The position numbers and the translations under genes are program-made. DNA of 64,000 nucleotides from Desulfobacteraceae bacterium (GTDB taxonomy: Bacteria; Desulfobacterota; Desulfobacteria; Desulfobacterales; Desulfosarcinaceae), in contig JAMOUQ010000039.1 in the NCBI GenBank assembly GCA_027068085.1, positions 1-64,000 on the forward strand, in the 5' to 3' direction. Positions within the stretch are counted from its first letter, which is position 1. Each line of letters starts with the position of its first letter. This document shows, in pieces, positions 54,715-63,587 of the stretch. A model generated the notes under the pieces. That model was given only the letters and a program-made list of their open reading frames with translations. It did no database searches and was not told the origin of the DNA.

Positions 54715-56265
54715 ATGGTTTTCCCCGCCTCAAAGCCTAAAAGTTTCGAGCTGCTCGAAATGGTTGGTATTACCAAGTCGTTTCAGGATGTTGTGGTAAA
54801 CGACGGTGTCGATCTGGAGCTGAAGGCCGGTCAGATTCTGGGCCTGCTGGGAGAAAACGGCGCCGGCAAAACCACCCTTATGAACATTCTTTACGGCCTG
54901 TACCAGCCCGACAGGGGTGTTGTCCGCATCAATGGCGAACCGGTGCGCATCAAGTCGCCCACCCACGCCATGAAACTGGGGATCGGCATGGTCCATCAGC
55001 ACTTCATGCTTGTCGAAAACCACAGTGTGGCCGAAAACATCGCCCTGGCCTATGCGGGCACACCTTTCTTTTTTCCCCGGCGCAAGATCAAAGAGCGTAT
55101 CGCAACCCTGGCGGCAGGCTTCAACTTCGATGTGGACCCGGACAGGCAAGTCTGGCAGCTTTCGGCCGGTGAACAGCAAAGGGTGGAAATAATCAAGGCC
55201 ATGATAAACGGCGCCGGGGTGCTCGTCCTCGACGAACCCACTTCCGTGCTGACTCCCCGGGAAACCGGAGATTTGTTCGGGATGCTGCGCCGGATGCGCA
55301 GCCGCGGCCATGCCGTGATCCTTATCAGTCACAAGCTCGACGAGGTTCTCGATATCTGTGACCGGATACTTGTTCTGCGCAAGGGCAAGGTGGTGGGCCG
55401 GGCCGCTGCCGGCGATGTGGGAAAACGCGATCTTGCAAGGATGATGGTGGGCCGGGAAGTGGTTTTTTCCATTGCCCGCGAGCCGATGCCGCGCAAGGAA
55501 GTGGTGCTGAGTGTCGATTCGGTGCGGGTGCGCAACGACAAGGGGCTGGTGGCTGTCGACGGGGTTTCCTTCCGGGTCTTCAGGAATGAAATTTTCGGCA
55601 TCGCCGGTGTATCGGGAAACGGCCAGAAGGAGCTGGTGGAGGCTCTGACCGGTCTGCGGCCGGTGCAAGAGGGTAAACTGAGTGTAAACGGTTTTGACAT
55701 CACCAATCATGATCCAAGGACCATCTTCGATCATGGCGTGGCCCACGTGCCGGAAGAAAGGATTAAGTTCGGTATCGCATCCGGCCTGAGCCTTTACGAT
55801 AACAGTATCCTGAAGCAGCAGCATCTGGACAAGTTTTCCAGGCCTCCTTTTCTGGCCTACGCAAAGATAAAGGAACATGCCCGCCGGCTGGTGTCCGCAT
55901 TCAAGGTAAAAGCGCCTTCCATCGATATCGCCACGGGCCATCTTTCAGGAGGCAACATTCAGAAGCTGATTTTGGGTCGCGAAATCAGTGAAAGACCGGC
56001 CCTGCTGGTGGCTGCCCATCCCACCCATGGCCTGGACGTGGGCGCCGCCGAATACCTGCGGCGCCAGCTTCTGGAGATAAGAAGACAGGGCGGCGCCGTC
56101 CTGCTGGTATCCGAGGATCTGGACGAGATTCTCGAGCTGTGCGACCGGGTGGCGGTGATGTTTCAGGGCCGCCTGATGGGGGTCGTCGAGCCGGATGATG
56201 CTCGCCGGGCCGATATCGGGCTGATGATGGCCGGCACGCCCGCCGGGGCCGGGGAGGCAGTCTGA
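54715..56265 (+). CDS. ABC transporter ATP-binding protein, two ATPase domains (nucleoside type)
   Basis: A 516-residue tandem ATPase. The first domain has Walker A LGENGAGKTT, the signature LSAGEQQRVEI and Walker B VLDEPTSVL. The second, from about residue 260, has a degenerate Walker A (GVSGNGQKE) and signature LSGGNIQKLILGRE with VAAHPTHGLDVGA, the typical RbsA/NupA-like arrangement in which only one site is canonical. It energises import via the two permeases that follow, and its stop codon overlaps the next start (TGATG). Confidence 0.93.
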   Translation: MVFPASKPKSFELLEMVGITKSFQDVVVNDGVDLELKAGQILGLLGENGAGKTTLMNILYGLYQPDRGVVRINGEPVRIKSPTHAMKLGIGMVHQHFMLVENHSVAENIALAYAGTPFFFPRRKIKERIATLAAGFNFDVDPDRQVWQLSAGEQQRVEIIKAMINGAGVLVLDEPTSVLTPRETGDLFGMLRRMRSRGHAVILISHKLDEVLDICDRILVLRKGKVVGRAAAGDVGKRDLARMMVGREVVFSIAREPMPRKEVVLSVDSVRVRNDKGLVAVDGVSFRVFRNEIFGIAGVSGNGQKELVEALTGLRPVQEGKLSVNGFDITNHDPRTIFDHGVAHVPEERIKFGIASGLSLYDNSILKQQHLDKFSRPPFLAYAKIKEHARRLVSAFKVKAPSIDIATGHLSGGNIQKLILGREISERPALLVAAHPTHGLDVGAAEYLRRQLLEIRRQGGAVLLVSEDLDEILELCDRVAVMFQGRLMGVVEPDDARRADIGLMMAGTPAGAGEAV

Positions 56266-57353
56266 TGGTGCGCGTATCGGTCTCGGCCCGGGGCGAGCTT
56301 TCTGCCGCGGCAGCCGGGTTGAATCTGCTGGGATCCCTGGCTGCCGGCATGGCGGCCATCAGCCTGGTCTTTGTTTTTTACGGAGTAGATCCCCTGGAGG
56401 CCTTTGGCAGCATCTTTGCCGGGTCCTTCGGCAGCCTTTACGGAATAAAGGAAACCGTCACCAAGGCCATTCCGCTGGTACTGATAGCCGCCGGGCTTGC
56501 CCTGGCTTTCAGGGCCAAGTTCTGGAATATCGGGGCCGAGAGCCAGTTGCTGATGGGGGCTATTTTCAGCACCTGGGTCGGCCTCAACTGGGGCCCGCAC
56601 CTGCCTTCTTATGTGATCATCCCCCTGATGTTTGCCGCCGCCATGCTGGGCGGGGCCCTGTGGGGCATCATCCCGGCGGTGTTGAAATATAAGTTTGCCA
56701 TCAACGAGGTGATTTCCACCCTCATGCTGAACTACATCTGTGCCGAGCTGACCACCCTCCTGGTGGTGGGGCCCTGGAAAGGAAAGACCAAGTTCGGCTT
56801 TCCCTATACCGATGACCTGCCGCCGCAGGCGGTTTTGGGATTGTTGCCCGGCAGCAGCATCCACTACGTGACCCTGGCGGTGGCCGTGACCCTGGCGGTT
56901 GTCCTGGGGCTGCTGGTGTTCAAGACCCGGTTTGGCTACGAGCTGCGGGTGATCGGTGAAAATCCGAATGCCGCCCGTTATGCGGGAATAGATTTTTTGC
57001 GCACCACCATGGTGGTGATGGCCATCAGCGGGGCGGCCGCCGGCCTGGCAGGAGCAGGCGAGATTGCCGGCGTCCATCATCATCTCAGTTATCCGGACGC
57101 CATTTCGTCCGGCTATGGCTATACGGCCATCATCGTTGCCTGGCTTGCCAAGCTCAACCCGTTTTACGTGGTGGTGGCCGGCTTCTTTTTTGCCGGTATT
57201 CTCGTCGGTGGCGATGCCATTCAGATTTCCCTGGGGCTTCCGGCGGCCACGGTCAACGTGTTCAATGGTATTTTGCTGCTGTTTTTGATAATGGGAGATT
57301 ATTTCGCCAGGAACCGGGTGCGGCTGACCTGGATTGCGTCCGACAAGGGCTGA
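56265..57353 (+). CDS. ABC transporter permease (BPD_transp_2, nucleoside type), first subunit
   Basis: A 362-residue membrane protein of about nine helices with the BPD_transp_2 signature: ALAFRAKFWNIGAESQLLMGAIFSTW, FAINEVISTLMLNYI, RFGYELRVIGENPNAARYAGID, and GAAAGLAGAGEIAGVHHHL. The EAA-like loop GENPNAARYAGI is the ATPase contact. The start ATG overlaps the ATPase stop. It pairs with the next permease to form a heterodimeric channel. Confidence 0.93.
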   Translation: MVRVSVSARGELSAAAAGLNLLGSLAAGMAAISLVFVFYGVDPLEAFGSIFAGSFGSLYGIKETVTKAIPLVLIAAGLALAFRAKFWNIGAESQLLMGAIFSTWVGLNWGPHLPSYVIIPLMFAAAMLGGALWGIIPAVLKYKFAINEVISTLMLNYICAELTTLLVVGPWKGKTKFGFPYTDDLPPQAVLGLLPGSSIHYVTLAVAVTLAVVLGLLVFKTRFGYELRVIGENPNAARYAGIDFLRTTMVVMAISGAAAGLAGAGEIAGVHHHLSYPDAISSGYGYTAIIVAWLAKLNPFYVVVAGFFFAGILVGGDAIQISLGLPAATVNVFNGILLLFLIMGDYFARNRVRLTWIASDKG

Positions 57354-57355
57354 AC

Positions 57356-58276
57356 ATGGAAGAAATCATTACCTCCATCGCCCAGAGAACCCTGGTTGCC
57401 GGCACCCCCCTGCTGCTGGGAACGATCGGGGAAGTTATCTGCGAGCGCTCCGGCATCCTCAACCTCGGTGTCGAAGGCGCCATGTCCGTCGGTGCGGTCA
57501 CCGCTTTCATCGTCACCTTCAACACCCAAAGCATCTGGCTGGGAGTGGCCGCCGCCCTGGCTGCCGGAATGTTGTTTTGCCTGCTGCATGCGGCAGCTTC
57601 CATCAGCTTCCAGGCCAACCAGGTGGTTTCGGGCCTGGCCCTGACCATGTTGGGCCTGGGACTGTCGGGGCTGGCGGGAAAGCCCTATGTCGGCCGGCCC
57701 CTGGCGGAAAAAATGAGCCCCCTGGCCGTCCCCGGCCTTTCCAAGATCCCTGTCCTGGGGCCCGTCTTTTTCAACCAGAGCCCTTTCTTTTATCTGGGCA
57801 TCGGCTCTGCCCTTGCGGCCTGGTTCGTGCTCAGACATACAAGCCTGGGGATCAAGATCCGCTCGGCCGGCGAGAATCCCACGGCCACCGAGGCCCAGGG
57901 GGTCAATGTCAACAAGGTACGCTATTGGTGCGTGGTGGCGGGCGGGGCCTTCTATGGTCTTGCCGGTGCCAACCTGTCGATTTCCTATTCCAAGTCGTGG
58001 ATCGAGGGCATGACCGCCGGCAGGGGCTGGATTGTGATCGCCCTGACTATTTTTGCCCTCTGGAATCCGCTGCGGGCCATTTTGGGGGCGTTCTTGTTCG
58101 GCGGGATTTTCGTTCTCCAGTATCTTTTGCAGCCGCTTGGAATTTCGCCCAATTTTCTGGCCATGTTGCCGTATCTGGCAACCCTGCTGGTTCTGCTGGC
58201 CGGCGGGCTGCGTGACAAACGCAAACTCAATGCCCCGGCCATGCTGGCCGAGCCTTACGTGCGAGGCCAAAGATAG
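57356..58276 (+). CDS. ABC transporter permease (BPD_transp_2, nucleoside type), second subunit
   Basis: A 306-residue membrane protein with the same family blocks: GTPLLLGTIGEVICERSGILNLGVEGAM at the N-terminus, ASISFQANQVVSGLALTMLGLGL, SLGIKIRSAGENPTATEAQGVNV, and GLAGANLSIS with RGWIVIALTIFALWNP. It begins two bases after the first permease's stop. The operon then continues to the DsrE-family gene after 66 bases. Confidence 0.93.
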   Translation: MEEIITSIAQRTLVAGTPLLLGTIGEVICERSGILNLGVEGAMSVGAVTAFIVTFNTQSIWLGVAAALAAGMLFCLLHAAASISFQANQVVSGLALTMLGLGLSGLAGKPYVGRPLAEKMSPLAVPGLSKIPVLGPVFFNQSPFFYLGIGSALAAWFVLRHTSLGIKIRSAGENPTATEAQGVNVNKVRYWCVVAGGAFYGLAGANLSISYSKSWIEGMTAGRGWIVIALTIFALWNPLRAILGAFLFGGIFVLQYLLQPLGISPNFLAMLPYLATLLVLLAGGLRDKRKLNAPAMLAEPYVRGQR

Positions 58277-58342
58277 TATTTTCCGCCCCGGCGGCCCAAG
58301 GGGCGACAGGTGCGCTGAATCTATAACGGATAGGAGGTTGCA

Positions 58343-58693
58343 ATGGCTAAATTCTTGTTCGTGCTGAGCAAAGATGACGTGGAAACGGCCACCCGCTGTT
58401 TCCAGTTTGCCCGCATCGCCCATGAAAAAAAGCACGAGGTGAACCTTTTTTTCATCGACAGCGGCGTCATGTGGGCCGACAAGACCAGGGATTTCGACAT
58501 GGCCACACCCACCGGGGACTGCGCCAACGACTACCTGCCGTATCTGGTGGAAAACGAGGTGCCCGTCTGGGTCTGAATCCCCTGTGCCAAGGCTCGTCAG
58601 GTTGACGAGCGGAACTTTTTCCCCAACATGGCTTTAAGTGGCGGCCCCCACCTGATCGACATGGCGGCCGAAGCCAGGGTTTTCAATTTTTAA
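58343..58693 (+). CDS. DsrE-family selenoprotein (in-frame TGA read as selenocysteine)
   Basis: A DsrE-fold protein (sulfur-relay family) of 116 residues if TGA at 58574-58576 is read as selenocysteine at position 78. The N-terminal part is clearly DsrE: MAKFLFVLSKDD, ATRCFQFARIAHEKKHEVNLFF and PTGDCANDYLPYLVENEVPVWV. A stop here would remove a third of the family's usual length of about 115. Beyond the TGA the same frame continues IPCAKARQVDERNFFPNM and ends HLIDMAAEARVFNF, the expected DsrE C-terminus. Sec78 and Cys81 form a UxxC redox pair. AGGAGG precedes the ATG at 58343, and a SECIS-like hairpin follows the TGA. It ends nine bases before the converging metallo-hydrolase gene. Confidence 0.87.
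58577..58610 (+). promoter_or_regulatory. Bacterial SECIS-like hairpin after the in-frame TGA
   Basis: Perfect 8-bp stem GCTCGTCA/TGACGAGC (58592-58599 with 58603-58610) with loop GGT. Its apical G lies 24 bases after the TGA, inside the range where bacterial SECIS loops bind SelB. It lies within the coding frame, as bacterial SECIS elements do. Confidence 0.75.
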
Positions 58694-58701
58694 CCGGAAA
58701 A

Positions 58702-59649
58702 TCAGGCGCCGGCAGGCTGTTGATCGGCTTTTGACGGCCTGCCGGCATTGCTTTTGAAATTGAGGGAACCCGTCAGCCTGCGCAGACCTCCGTCGGCGAT
58801 CAAGCGCAGGTGATGGTCCAGCATGATGGCATCCCACATGTAGAAAAAGGTTTTCAGGGGTTCGTCAACCTTGTCCTTGTGGGTGAAAAAAATGCCTTCT
58901 TCTATCAGCCTTTCTTTTGAGAGCCCCTTTTCCAGGCCGGCGATTATCCTTTTTTCGCGTTGCTCTATTTTATCCAGAGCCCGGTCCCAGGCGGCCGCCG
59001 GATTCTTTCTGATAATTCCGCCGTGGCTCGTAACCAGCAGCCGGACATCCATGGCCCGCAGGCGGCAGATGGATTCCACCATGGCGGCAAGATCGCAGTT
59101 GTGCCAGCCGTACCAGGGGCCGAAGCGGTCCAGCCCCATGTCGCCGCAAAAGAGAATGCCGCTTTCCGGGAACCAGAAGGAGCAGTGACCCGGTGAATGG
59201 CCGGGGGTGGCCAGGACCTCGATCCTGACCCGGCTCAGCCGGGAAAGGATTCCGGGATGATAGGTTGTTGCCGAGTCAAGGGGCTGAAAACCCAGAGAGT
59301 CTGTCACGAATCTGCGCCAGAGGCTTTCCAGGCCGCAGGGACGGGCCGTGGCTTCCATCAGGCAGTCGAGATTGCCAAGGATCAGGCGTTCTGCTTCCGG
59401 CACGCAGACGATGATTCCCATGCCGGCCGCCGTGTTGACCCAGGCGGAATGGTCCAGGTGAAAATGGGTGACAAAGGCCATGTCCGGCCGCTGGCTGTCG
59501 AGAAATTTACCGGTATGATCAGGGCCGAGGTTGGGATCGATGGTGATCTTCAGCTCGGCCTCGATCAGCAGCCCGGCGCAGGCCTGGTAGTTGGCCATGG
59601 ATTCGGGTTCCAGATAGAAGATGTTGTCACTCAGGGGGGTGATCTGCAT
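58702..59649 (-). CDS. Metallo-beta-lactamase-fold hydrolase
   Basis: A 315-residue MBL protein. The zinc-binding motif is FVTHFHLDHSAWVNTA (HxHxDH), with TPGHSPGHCSFWF, LFCGDMGLDRFGPWYGWHNC and a later His in VTSHGGII; a second metal site is therefore likely. The N-terminus CAGLLIEAELKITIDPNLG is typical. The C-terminal 100 residues are helical (LDKIEQREKRIIAGLEKGLSKERL, FFYMWDAIMLDHHLRLIADGGLRRL). It may be a thioesterase- or glyoxalase-like enzyme; substrate unknown. It converges on the DsrE gene. Confidence 0.85.
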   Translation of the reverse strand: MQITPLSDNIFYLEPESMANYQACAGLLIEAELKITIDPNLGPDHTGKFLDSQRPDMAFVTHFHLDHSAWVNTAAGMGIIVCVPEAERLILGNLDCLMEATARPCGLESLWRRFVTDSLGFQPLDSATTYHPGILSRLSRVRIEVLATPGHSPGHCSFWFPESGILFCGDMGLDRFGPWYGWHNCDLAAMVESICRLRAMDVRLLVTSHGGIIRKNPAAAWDRALDKIEQREKRIIAGLEKGLSKERLIEEGIFFTHKDKVDEPLKTFFYMWDAIMLDHHLRLIADGGLRRLTGSLNFKSNAGRPSKADQQPAGA

Positions 59650-59682
59650 GGCCGGGGGCCTCTGTGATTGGCGCGTGGTGGT

Positions 59683-60000
59683 TTACCCGGACTTTTTCCG
59701 GCGGATATTTTCCAGGTAGCTTTCCCATTCCATGGCAAGCAGTTGTTTCTTGTTGTTGTTGCACTGCTTGCAGGCCGGAACCACGTTGCCGCGGGTGCTC
59801 CTGCCGCCGCGTGCGATGGGGACGATATGGTCCATGGTCAGCTCCCCGGCCGGGGTGGGCCGGCCGCAGTAATGGCAGACGCCCTTGGCGCAGCGGCGTT
59901 TCCACCACTGGCTCTGGCGCAGCCGGCGGGCCTTGTTGCGCTCGGCCCTGATCCGGGACTCGTCCAGATCATAGGCGTATGGACCTGGTTCCGATTTCAT
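59683..60000 (-). CDS. HNH endonuclease
   Basis: A 105-residue protein from ATG 60000. HNH-type zinc-binding domain: WWKRRCAKGVCHYCGRP, the HNH core LTMDHIVPIARGG, and NVVPACKQCNNNKKQ with the second CxxC. A basic N-terminal region (RAERNKARRLRQSQ) may contact DNA. The start is uncertain: a TTG at 60036 also lies in frame and neither has a good ribosome-binding site. It lies between the ATP-grasp and MBL genes on the same strand; its biological role is unknown. Confidence 0.85.
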   Translation of the reverse strand: MKSEPGPYAYDLDESRIRAERNKARRLRQSQWWKRRCAKGVCHYCGRPTPAGELTMDHIVPIARGGRSTRGNVVPACKQCNNNKKQLLAMEWESYLENIRRKKSG

Positions 60001-60036
60001 GGAAGGGTAGTTTAGCGCGGGCAGGGAAAAATGCAA

Positions 60037-60912
60037 CTAGTTTGATGGGGACGGTTCTGATGCCACCTTCAGGCCGCGGCGACCCAGCCAGGCATCGATT
60101 TCTGCCACCAGCAGGCGGTAGAAATCTTCCGATCCGCCCAGCCCGCTGCGGCCGAAATAGTAGTTGATTTCAAGAAACAGGGGCCGGATCTTTCCACGGG
60201 CCAGCTCCTCTTGGTTGAAAAGCAGGTCGAAACCGGCAAGCTGGATGCCTGCCTGCCGGCAAAGTCCGGCCACCGCCAGCCGGCCGGCCCGTTGCAGGCG
60301 CGGTGCTGAAAAATGGTCCAGGAAGGCTCCCTGCCGCAGGTTGGCCGGCTGCGGTTTTTCAGAATCGAGCCGGCGCCAGTAGGAAAGGAGCCGCCGGCCG
60401 ATGACCACCACCCGCAGGCAGCGGTTGCGGCAGGGCACAAGTTGCTGGATGACAAATCCGGGCCGGCCGGACTCTTCGAATTTGGCCGCTTTTTTTATGG
60501 CCAACGACAGTTGGCCGGGGCCATCGATGGGAAAGACCGTTTCGCCTTCACCGCCCCAGTCGAGCTTGAGGATCATGGGATAGCAGATGGCTTCGGCCAC
60601 GGACCGGCCGGGAAAGCGCTTTTGGAACTCGGCCAGGGAGCCGAAGGCCAGGGTTTTGGGGTGATCCACGCCCAGGGTGGCAAAAAGCCGGGCCTGGCCT
60701 ACCTTGCCGGGATAGTCGAAGCGGGGGTCCATTAGGGGAAACACGTTGGGACAGTTGTCCCGGGCCATCCGGTAAAGGGAGCGGCCGCATCCCTGGGGCA
60801 GGATCACGGCCGAGGCCCTGCCGATGGCCTCCAGGTCGGAATCTCCCGGTTCACGGCCGGCGCATATGATGTTACGGTCGGCCTCATAGATGGGATGAAA
60901 GGAAACGATCAT
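60037..60912 (-). CDS. ATP-grasp (RimK/glutathione synthase-like) protein
   Basis: A 291-residue ATP-grasp protein. Pattern: NVFPLMDPRFDYPGKVGQARLF, LGVDHPKTLAFGS, YPMILKLDWGGEGETVF (the ATP lysine loop), FVIQQLVPCRNRCLRVVVIGRRLLSYWRR (binding residues) and GFDLLFNQ ... PLFLEINYYFGRSGLGG, with the metal-binding Glu/Asn near the end. The acceptor substrate is unknown. It sits between era and the HNH gene on the minus strand. Confidence 0.82.
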   Translation of the reverse strand: MIVSFHPIYEADRNIICAGREPGDSDLEAIGRASAVILPQGCGRSLYRMARDNCPNVFPLMDPRFDYPGKVGQARLFATLGVDHPKTLAFGSLAEFQKRFPGRSVAEAICYPMILKLDWGGEGETVFPIDGPGQLSLAIKKAAKFEESGRPGFVIQQLVPCRNRCLRVVVIGRRLLSYWRRLDSEKPQPANLRQGAFLDHFSAPRLQRAGRLAVAGLCRQAGIQLAGFDLLFNQEELARGKIRPLFLEINYYFGRSGLGGSEDFYRLLVAEIDAWLGRRGLKVASEPSPSN

Positions 60913-60939
60913 CGTTTGCCCACAAGCAAGACGGCATCG

Positions 60940-61842
60940 TCAATAGCCGAATTTACGCAGCGCCCGGGTGTCCCTGCTCCAGTTTTTCTGAACGCGGACG
61001 AAAAGTTCGAGGTAGACTTTGCAGCCCAGCAGTCTTTCGATGGACAGCCGGGCCGCCCGGCCTATCTGGCGCAGTTTTTTACCGCCCCTGCCGATGATGA
61101 TGCCTTTTTGGGAGTTGCGCTCCACGTGGAGCGTGGCATGGATGACAACCATGTTGTCACGGCCGTCCTCCTTGAAGGCATCGATTGTCACGGCAACTGC
61201 ATATGGTAATTCCTGGCCGGTGAAGCGGATGGCCTTTTCCCTTATCAGCTCGGCCGCCAGGAATTTTTCAGGCATGTCTGTCAGGCTGTCGGGCGGATAG
61301 AAAGGCGGACCTTCGGGCAGGGCCTTTTCCATCTCCCGGATCAGGACGTCCACCTGCTCTCCGGTCTTGGCGCTGATGGGCACCTGGGCCAGGAACCGAT
61401 AGGCGCGGGCCCAGCCGTCCATGGCCTCAAGCAGCTTCGGTTTCTTGATGAGGTCGATCTTGTTCAGCGCCAGGATGGCCCCGGTTTTCTGGCTGCGCAG
61501 CTTGGTGATCAGGAACTGCTCGGCCTCCGGCCGGGCGGAGCTGGCATCGGCCACGAACAGGATCAGGTCGGCTTCGGCCAGGGTGGCCAGGGCCACGTCC
61601 ACGATGCGCACGTTCAGGGGCTTGCTGGCCTTGTGAATTCCGGGTGTGTCGAGAAACACCATCTGGGAGTTGGGGTTGTGGGCAATGCCCAGGATCCGGT
61701 TGCGGGTGGTCTGGGGCTTTTTGGAGGTAATTGAAATCTTCTGGCCCAGGATCCGGTTCAGGAGCGTTGATTTGCCGGCGTTGGGGGGGCCCACGATGGC
61801 CACGAAACCGGACTTGAAACCGCTGGCTTCTTCCATGGTCAT
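60940..61842 (-). CDS. era: GTPase Era
   Basis: A 300-residue GTPase required for 30S ribosome assembly. G1 GPPNAGKSTLLNRI, G2 TTRN, G3 DTPGIHKA, G4 NKID, then KH domain with GIIIGRGGKKLRQIGRAARLSIERLLGCKVYLELFVRV. The start ATG at 61842 follows GGGAGG and overlaps the engB stop by ATGA. It belongs to a minus-strand string with engB and the aminotransferase. Confidence 0.96.
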   Translation of the reverse strand: MTMEEASGFKSGFVAIVGPPNAGKSTLLNRILGQKISITSKKPQTTRNRILGIAHNPNSQMVFLDTPGIHKASKPLNVRIVDVALATLAEADLILFVADASSARPEAEQFLITKLRSQKTGAILALNKIDLIKKPKLLEAMDGWARAYRFLAQVPISAKTGEQVDVLIREMEKALPEGPPFYPPDSLTDMPEKFLAAELIREKAIRFTGQELPYAVAVTIDAFKEDGRDNMVVIHATLHVERNSQKGIIIGRGGKKLRQIGRAARLSIERLLGCKVYLELFVRVQKNWSRDTRALRKFGY

Positions 61843-62432
61843 CCTCCCAGCCAGCCTTCAATGACCGTCCACAGTTCTTCCTTGCCAAGGCCGGTCTTGG
61901 CTGAAAATACACACAGGTTTCCGGGATCGGTTTCAAGGGCGGCGGCTATCTTGCGCAACTGGCTGCGGCGCTGATTTTTCGATAACTTGTCGGCCTTTGT
62001 CAGAACGATCTGGAAGGCCAGGTTGTGATATTTAAGCCAGGCGACAAGATCGTGATCGTTGCGCGTGGGCAGGTGGCGCATGTCCATCAGGGCCACCACC
62101 CCTTTGAGGTGCGGCCGCCGGAGCAGGTATTTTTCGATCATGGGCAGCCAGGTTTTCCGGACAGCCCTGGGCACCTTGGCATAACCGTAGCCGGGCAGAT
62201 CGACCAGCATGAAGTCGCCGTTGATGGAAAAGAAGTTGATCAGCTGGGTCCGGCCGGGGCGGGAGCTGGTCTTGACCAGGTTGCGCCGGCCCAGCAGGGT
62301 GTTGATCAGGGAGGACTTGCCCACGTTGGAGCGGCCGGCAAAGGCCACCTCCGGTCCCGGATGATCCGGCCACTGGGACGGCTTGGCAGCGCTGGTGACG
62401 AAATTGGCCGTTTTAATCTGCATGTCGTTCAA
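61839..62432 (-). CDS. engB: GTP-binding protein EngB (YihA/YsxC)
   Basis: A 197-residue ribosome-assembly GTPase. It has AFAGRSNVGKSSLINTLLGRR (G1), SSRPGRTQLINFF, the DLPGYGYAKVP (G3) that marks EngB, LTKADKLSK (G4) and FSAKTGLGKEELW. The start codon overlaps the end of the aminotransferase gene by 20 bases and the stop overlaps the era start, so all three are probably co-transcribed. Confidence 0.96.
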   Translation of the reverse strand: MNDMQIKTANFVTSAAKPSQWPDHPGPEVAFAGRSNVGKSSLINTLLGRRNLVKTSSRPGRTQLINFFSINGDFMLVDLPGYGYAKVPRAVRKTWLPMIEKYLLRRPHLKGVVALMDMRHLPTRNDHDLVAWLKYHNLAFQIVLTKADKLSKNQRRSQLRKIAAALETDPGNLCVFSAKTGLGKEELWTVIEGWLGG

Positions 62433-63567
62433 GGTTCTTGAAATAGGCCTCCAGGCGGTCCATGCCTTCGGCGATGTTTTCCAGGGAGTTGGCGTAGGAA
62501 AAGCGCAGGTAGCCTTCTCCGTTGGCCCCGAAGTCGATACCGGGAGTTACTCCCACGCGGGCTTTTTCCAAGATGTCGAAGGCCAGCTTGTAGGAGTCGC
62601 CGGAGAATTTCTTGACGTTGGCAAAGACGTAGAAGGCCCCGGTCGGTTCCACGGTGATGCCGAGGCCGATCTGCCGCAGCCGCTTGATCATGAAGCGCCG
62701 GCGCTCGTCGTAGATGGCTTTCATCCGCTGGACGTCCCGGTCGGCACCGGTAAGGGCGGCAATGCCGGCCAGCTGGGAGACGGTGTTGGCCGAGATGAAG
62801 AAGTTCTGGTGAATCTTCTGGATGGTGCGGATGTATTTTTTCGGAGCGATGAGGTATCCCAGCCGCAGGCCGGTCATGGCGAAAAGCTTGGAAAAGCCGT
62901 TGAGTACGAAGGCCTCGTCGGTGAATTCCAGGATCGAGTGTTCTTTTCCTTCGTAAACCAGCCCGTGGTAGATCTCGTCTGAAACCACATATGGCCCCAG
63001 CCCGGTGATGGCCTCTATCCGGTCGGCGTCCAGGAGGTTGCCGGTGGGATTGGACGGCGAGTTGATCAGGATGGCCCTGGTCTTGTTGCCGGTTTTGGCC
63101 TTGATGGCATCGGGCCGGTACTGAAATCCGTTTTCTTCGTAGACCGGAACGGTCACCGGCCGGGCGTCCAGAAACTTGATGAAGTTGGGATAGCAGGCAT
63201 AGTGGGGATCTGAGATGATCACCTCGTCGCCGGGATCCAGGATGGCGGCAAAGGCCATGAAGATGGCCGGCGAGCTGCCCGAGGTCACCACGATCCGGTC
63301 CGGATCCACCATCACCTTGTAGCAGCGGTAATAATAGGCGGCGATGGCTTCCCGGAGCTGCAGCAGGCCCAGGCTGTGGGTGTAATGGGTATGGCCGTCG
63401 GCCAGGGCCTTGCAGGCCGCCTCGTTGACGCAGGCCGGGGTGTCGAAGTCGGGTTCGCCCACCTCCAGGTGAATGATGTTCACTCCCCGGGCTTCGAATT
63501 CGCATGCCTTTTCGAGCACGTCCATGACGATGAAAGAGGTGATGTCCTGGGTACGCTTTGCCGTCAT
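62413..63567 (-). CDS. Pyridoxal-phosphate-dependent class I/II aminotransferase
   Basis: A 384-residue fold-type I aminotransferase. Visible blocks: NIIHLEVGEPDFDTPACV, GHTHYTHSLGLLQLREAIA, VTSGSSPAIFMAFAAIL, PSNPTGNLLDADRI, VVSDEIYHGLVYEG and the PLP lysine motif LNGFSKLFAMTGLRLGY, followed by QFF-like NFFISANTVSQLAG and LRFSYANS. The ATG at 63567 follows GAGGGGA. It lies between hisG and engB. The exact substrate (alanine, aspartate or a histidinol-phosphate-like compound) cannot be told from the sequence; proximity to hisG is suggestive only. Confidence 0.88.
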   Translation of the reverse strand: MTAKRTQDITSFIVMDVLEKACEFEARGVNIIHLEVGEPDFDTPACVNEAACKALADGHTHYTHSLGLLQLREAIAAYYYRCYKVMVDPDRIVVTSGSSPAIFMAFAAILDPGDEVIISDPHYACYPNFIKFLDARPVTVPVYEENGFQYRPDAIKAKTGNKTRAILINSPSNPTGNLLDADRIEAITGLGPYVVSDEIYHGLVYEGKEHSILEFTDEAFVLNGFSKLFAMTGLRLGYLIAPKKYIRTIQKIHQNFFISANTVSQLAGIAALTGADRDVQRMKAIYDERRRFMIKRLRQIGLGITVEPTGAFYVFANVKKFSGDSYKLAFDILEKARVGVTPGIDFGANGEGYLRFSYANSLENIAEGMDRLEAYFKNLERHAD

Positions 63568-63587
63568 AGAAAAAAATCCCCTCTGTT

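Noticed and set aside
54730-55941. A long minus-strand open frame over the ABC ATPase gene
   Set aside because: Antisense shadow; His-rich translation without similarity, while the plus frame has full Walker motifs.
57299-58435. A minus-strand open frame across the second permease and DsrE gene
   Set aside because: G/Q/R-rich antisense translation without recognisable domains.
58343-58576. A 77-residue truncated DsrE protein ending at the TGA
   Set aside because: The reading frame continues in a family-consistent way to a TAA and a SECIS-like hairpin follows, so selenocysteine insertion explains the data better than truncation.
61119-61132. A second CACGTG palindrome (GCTCCACGTGGAGC) as parS candidate
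   Set aside because: It differs from the parS consensus in the flanks and lies within the coding sequence of era.
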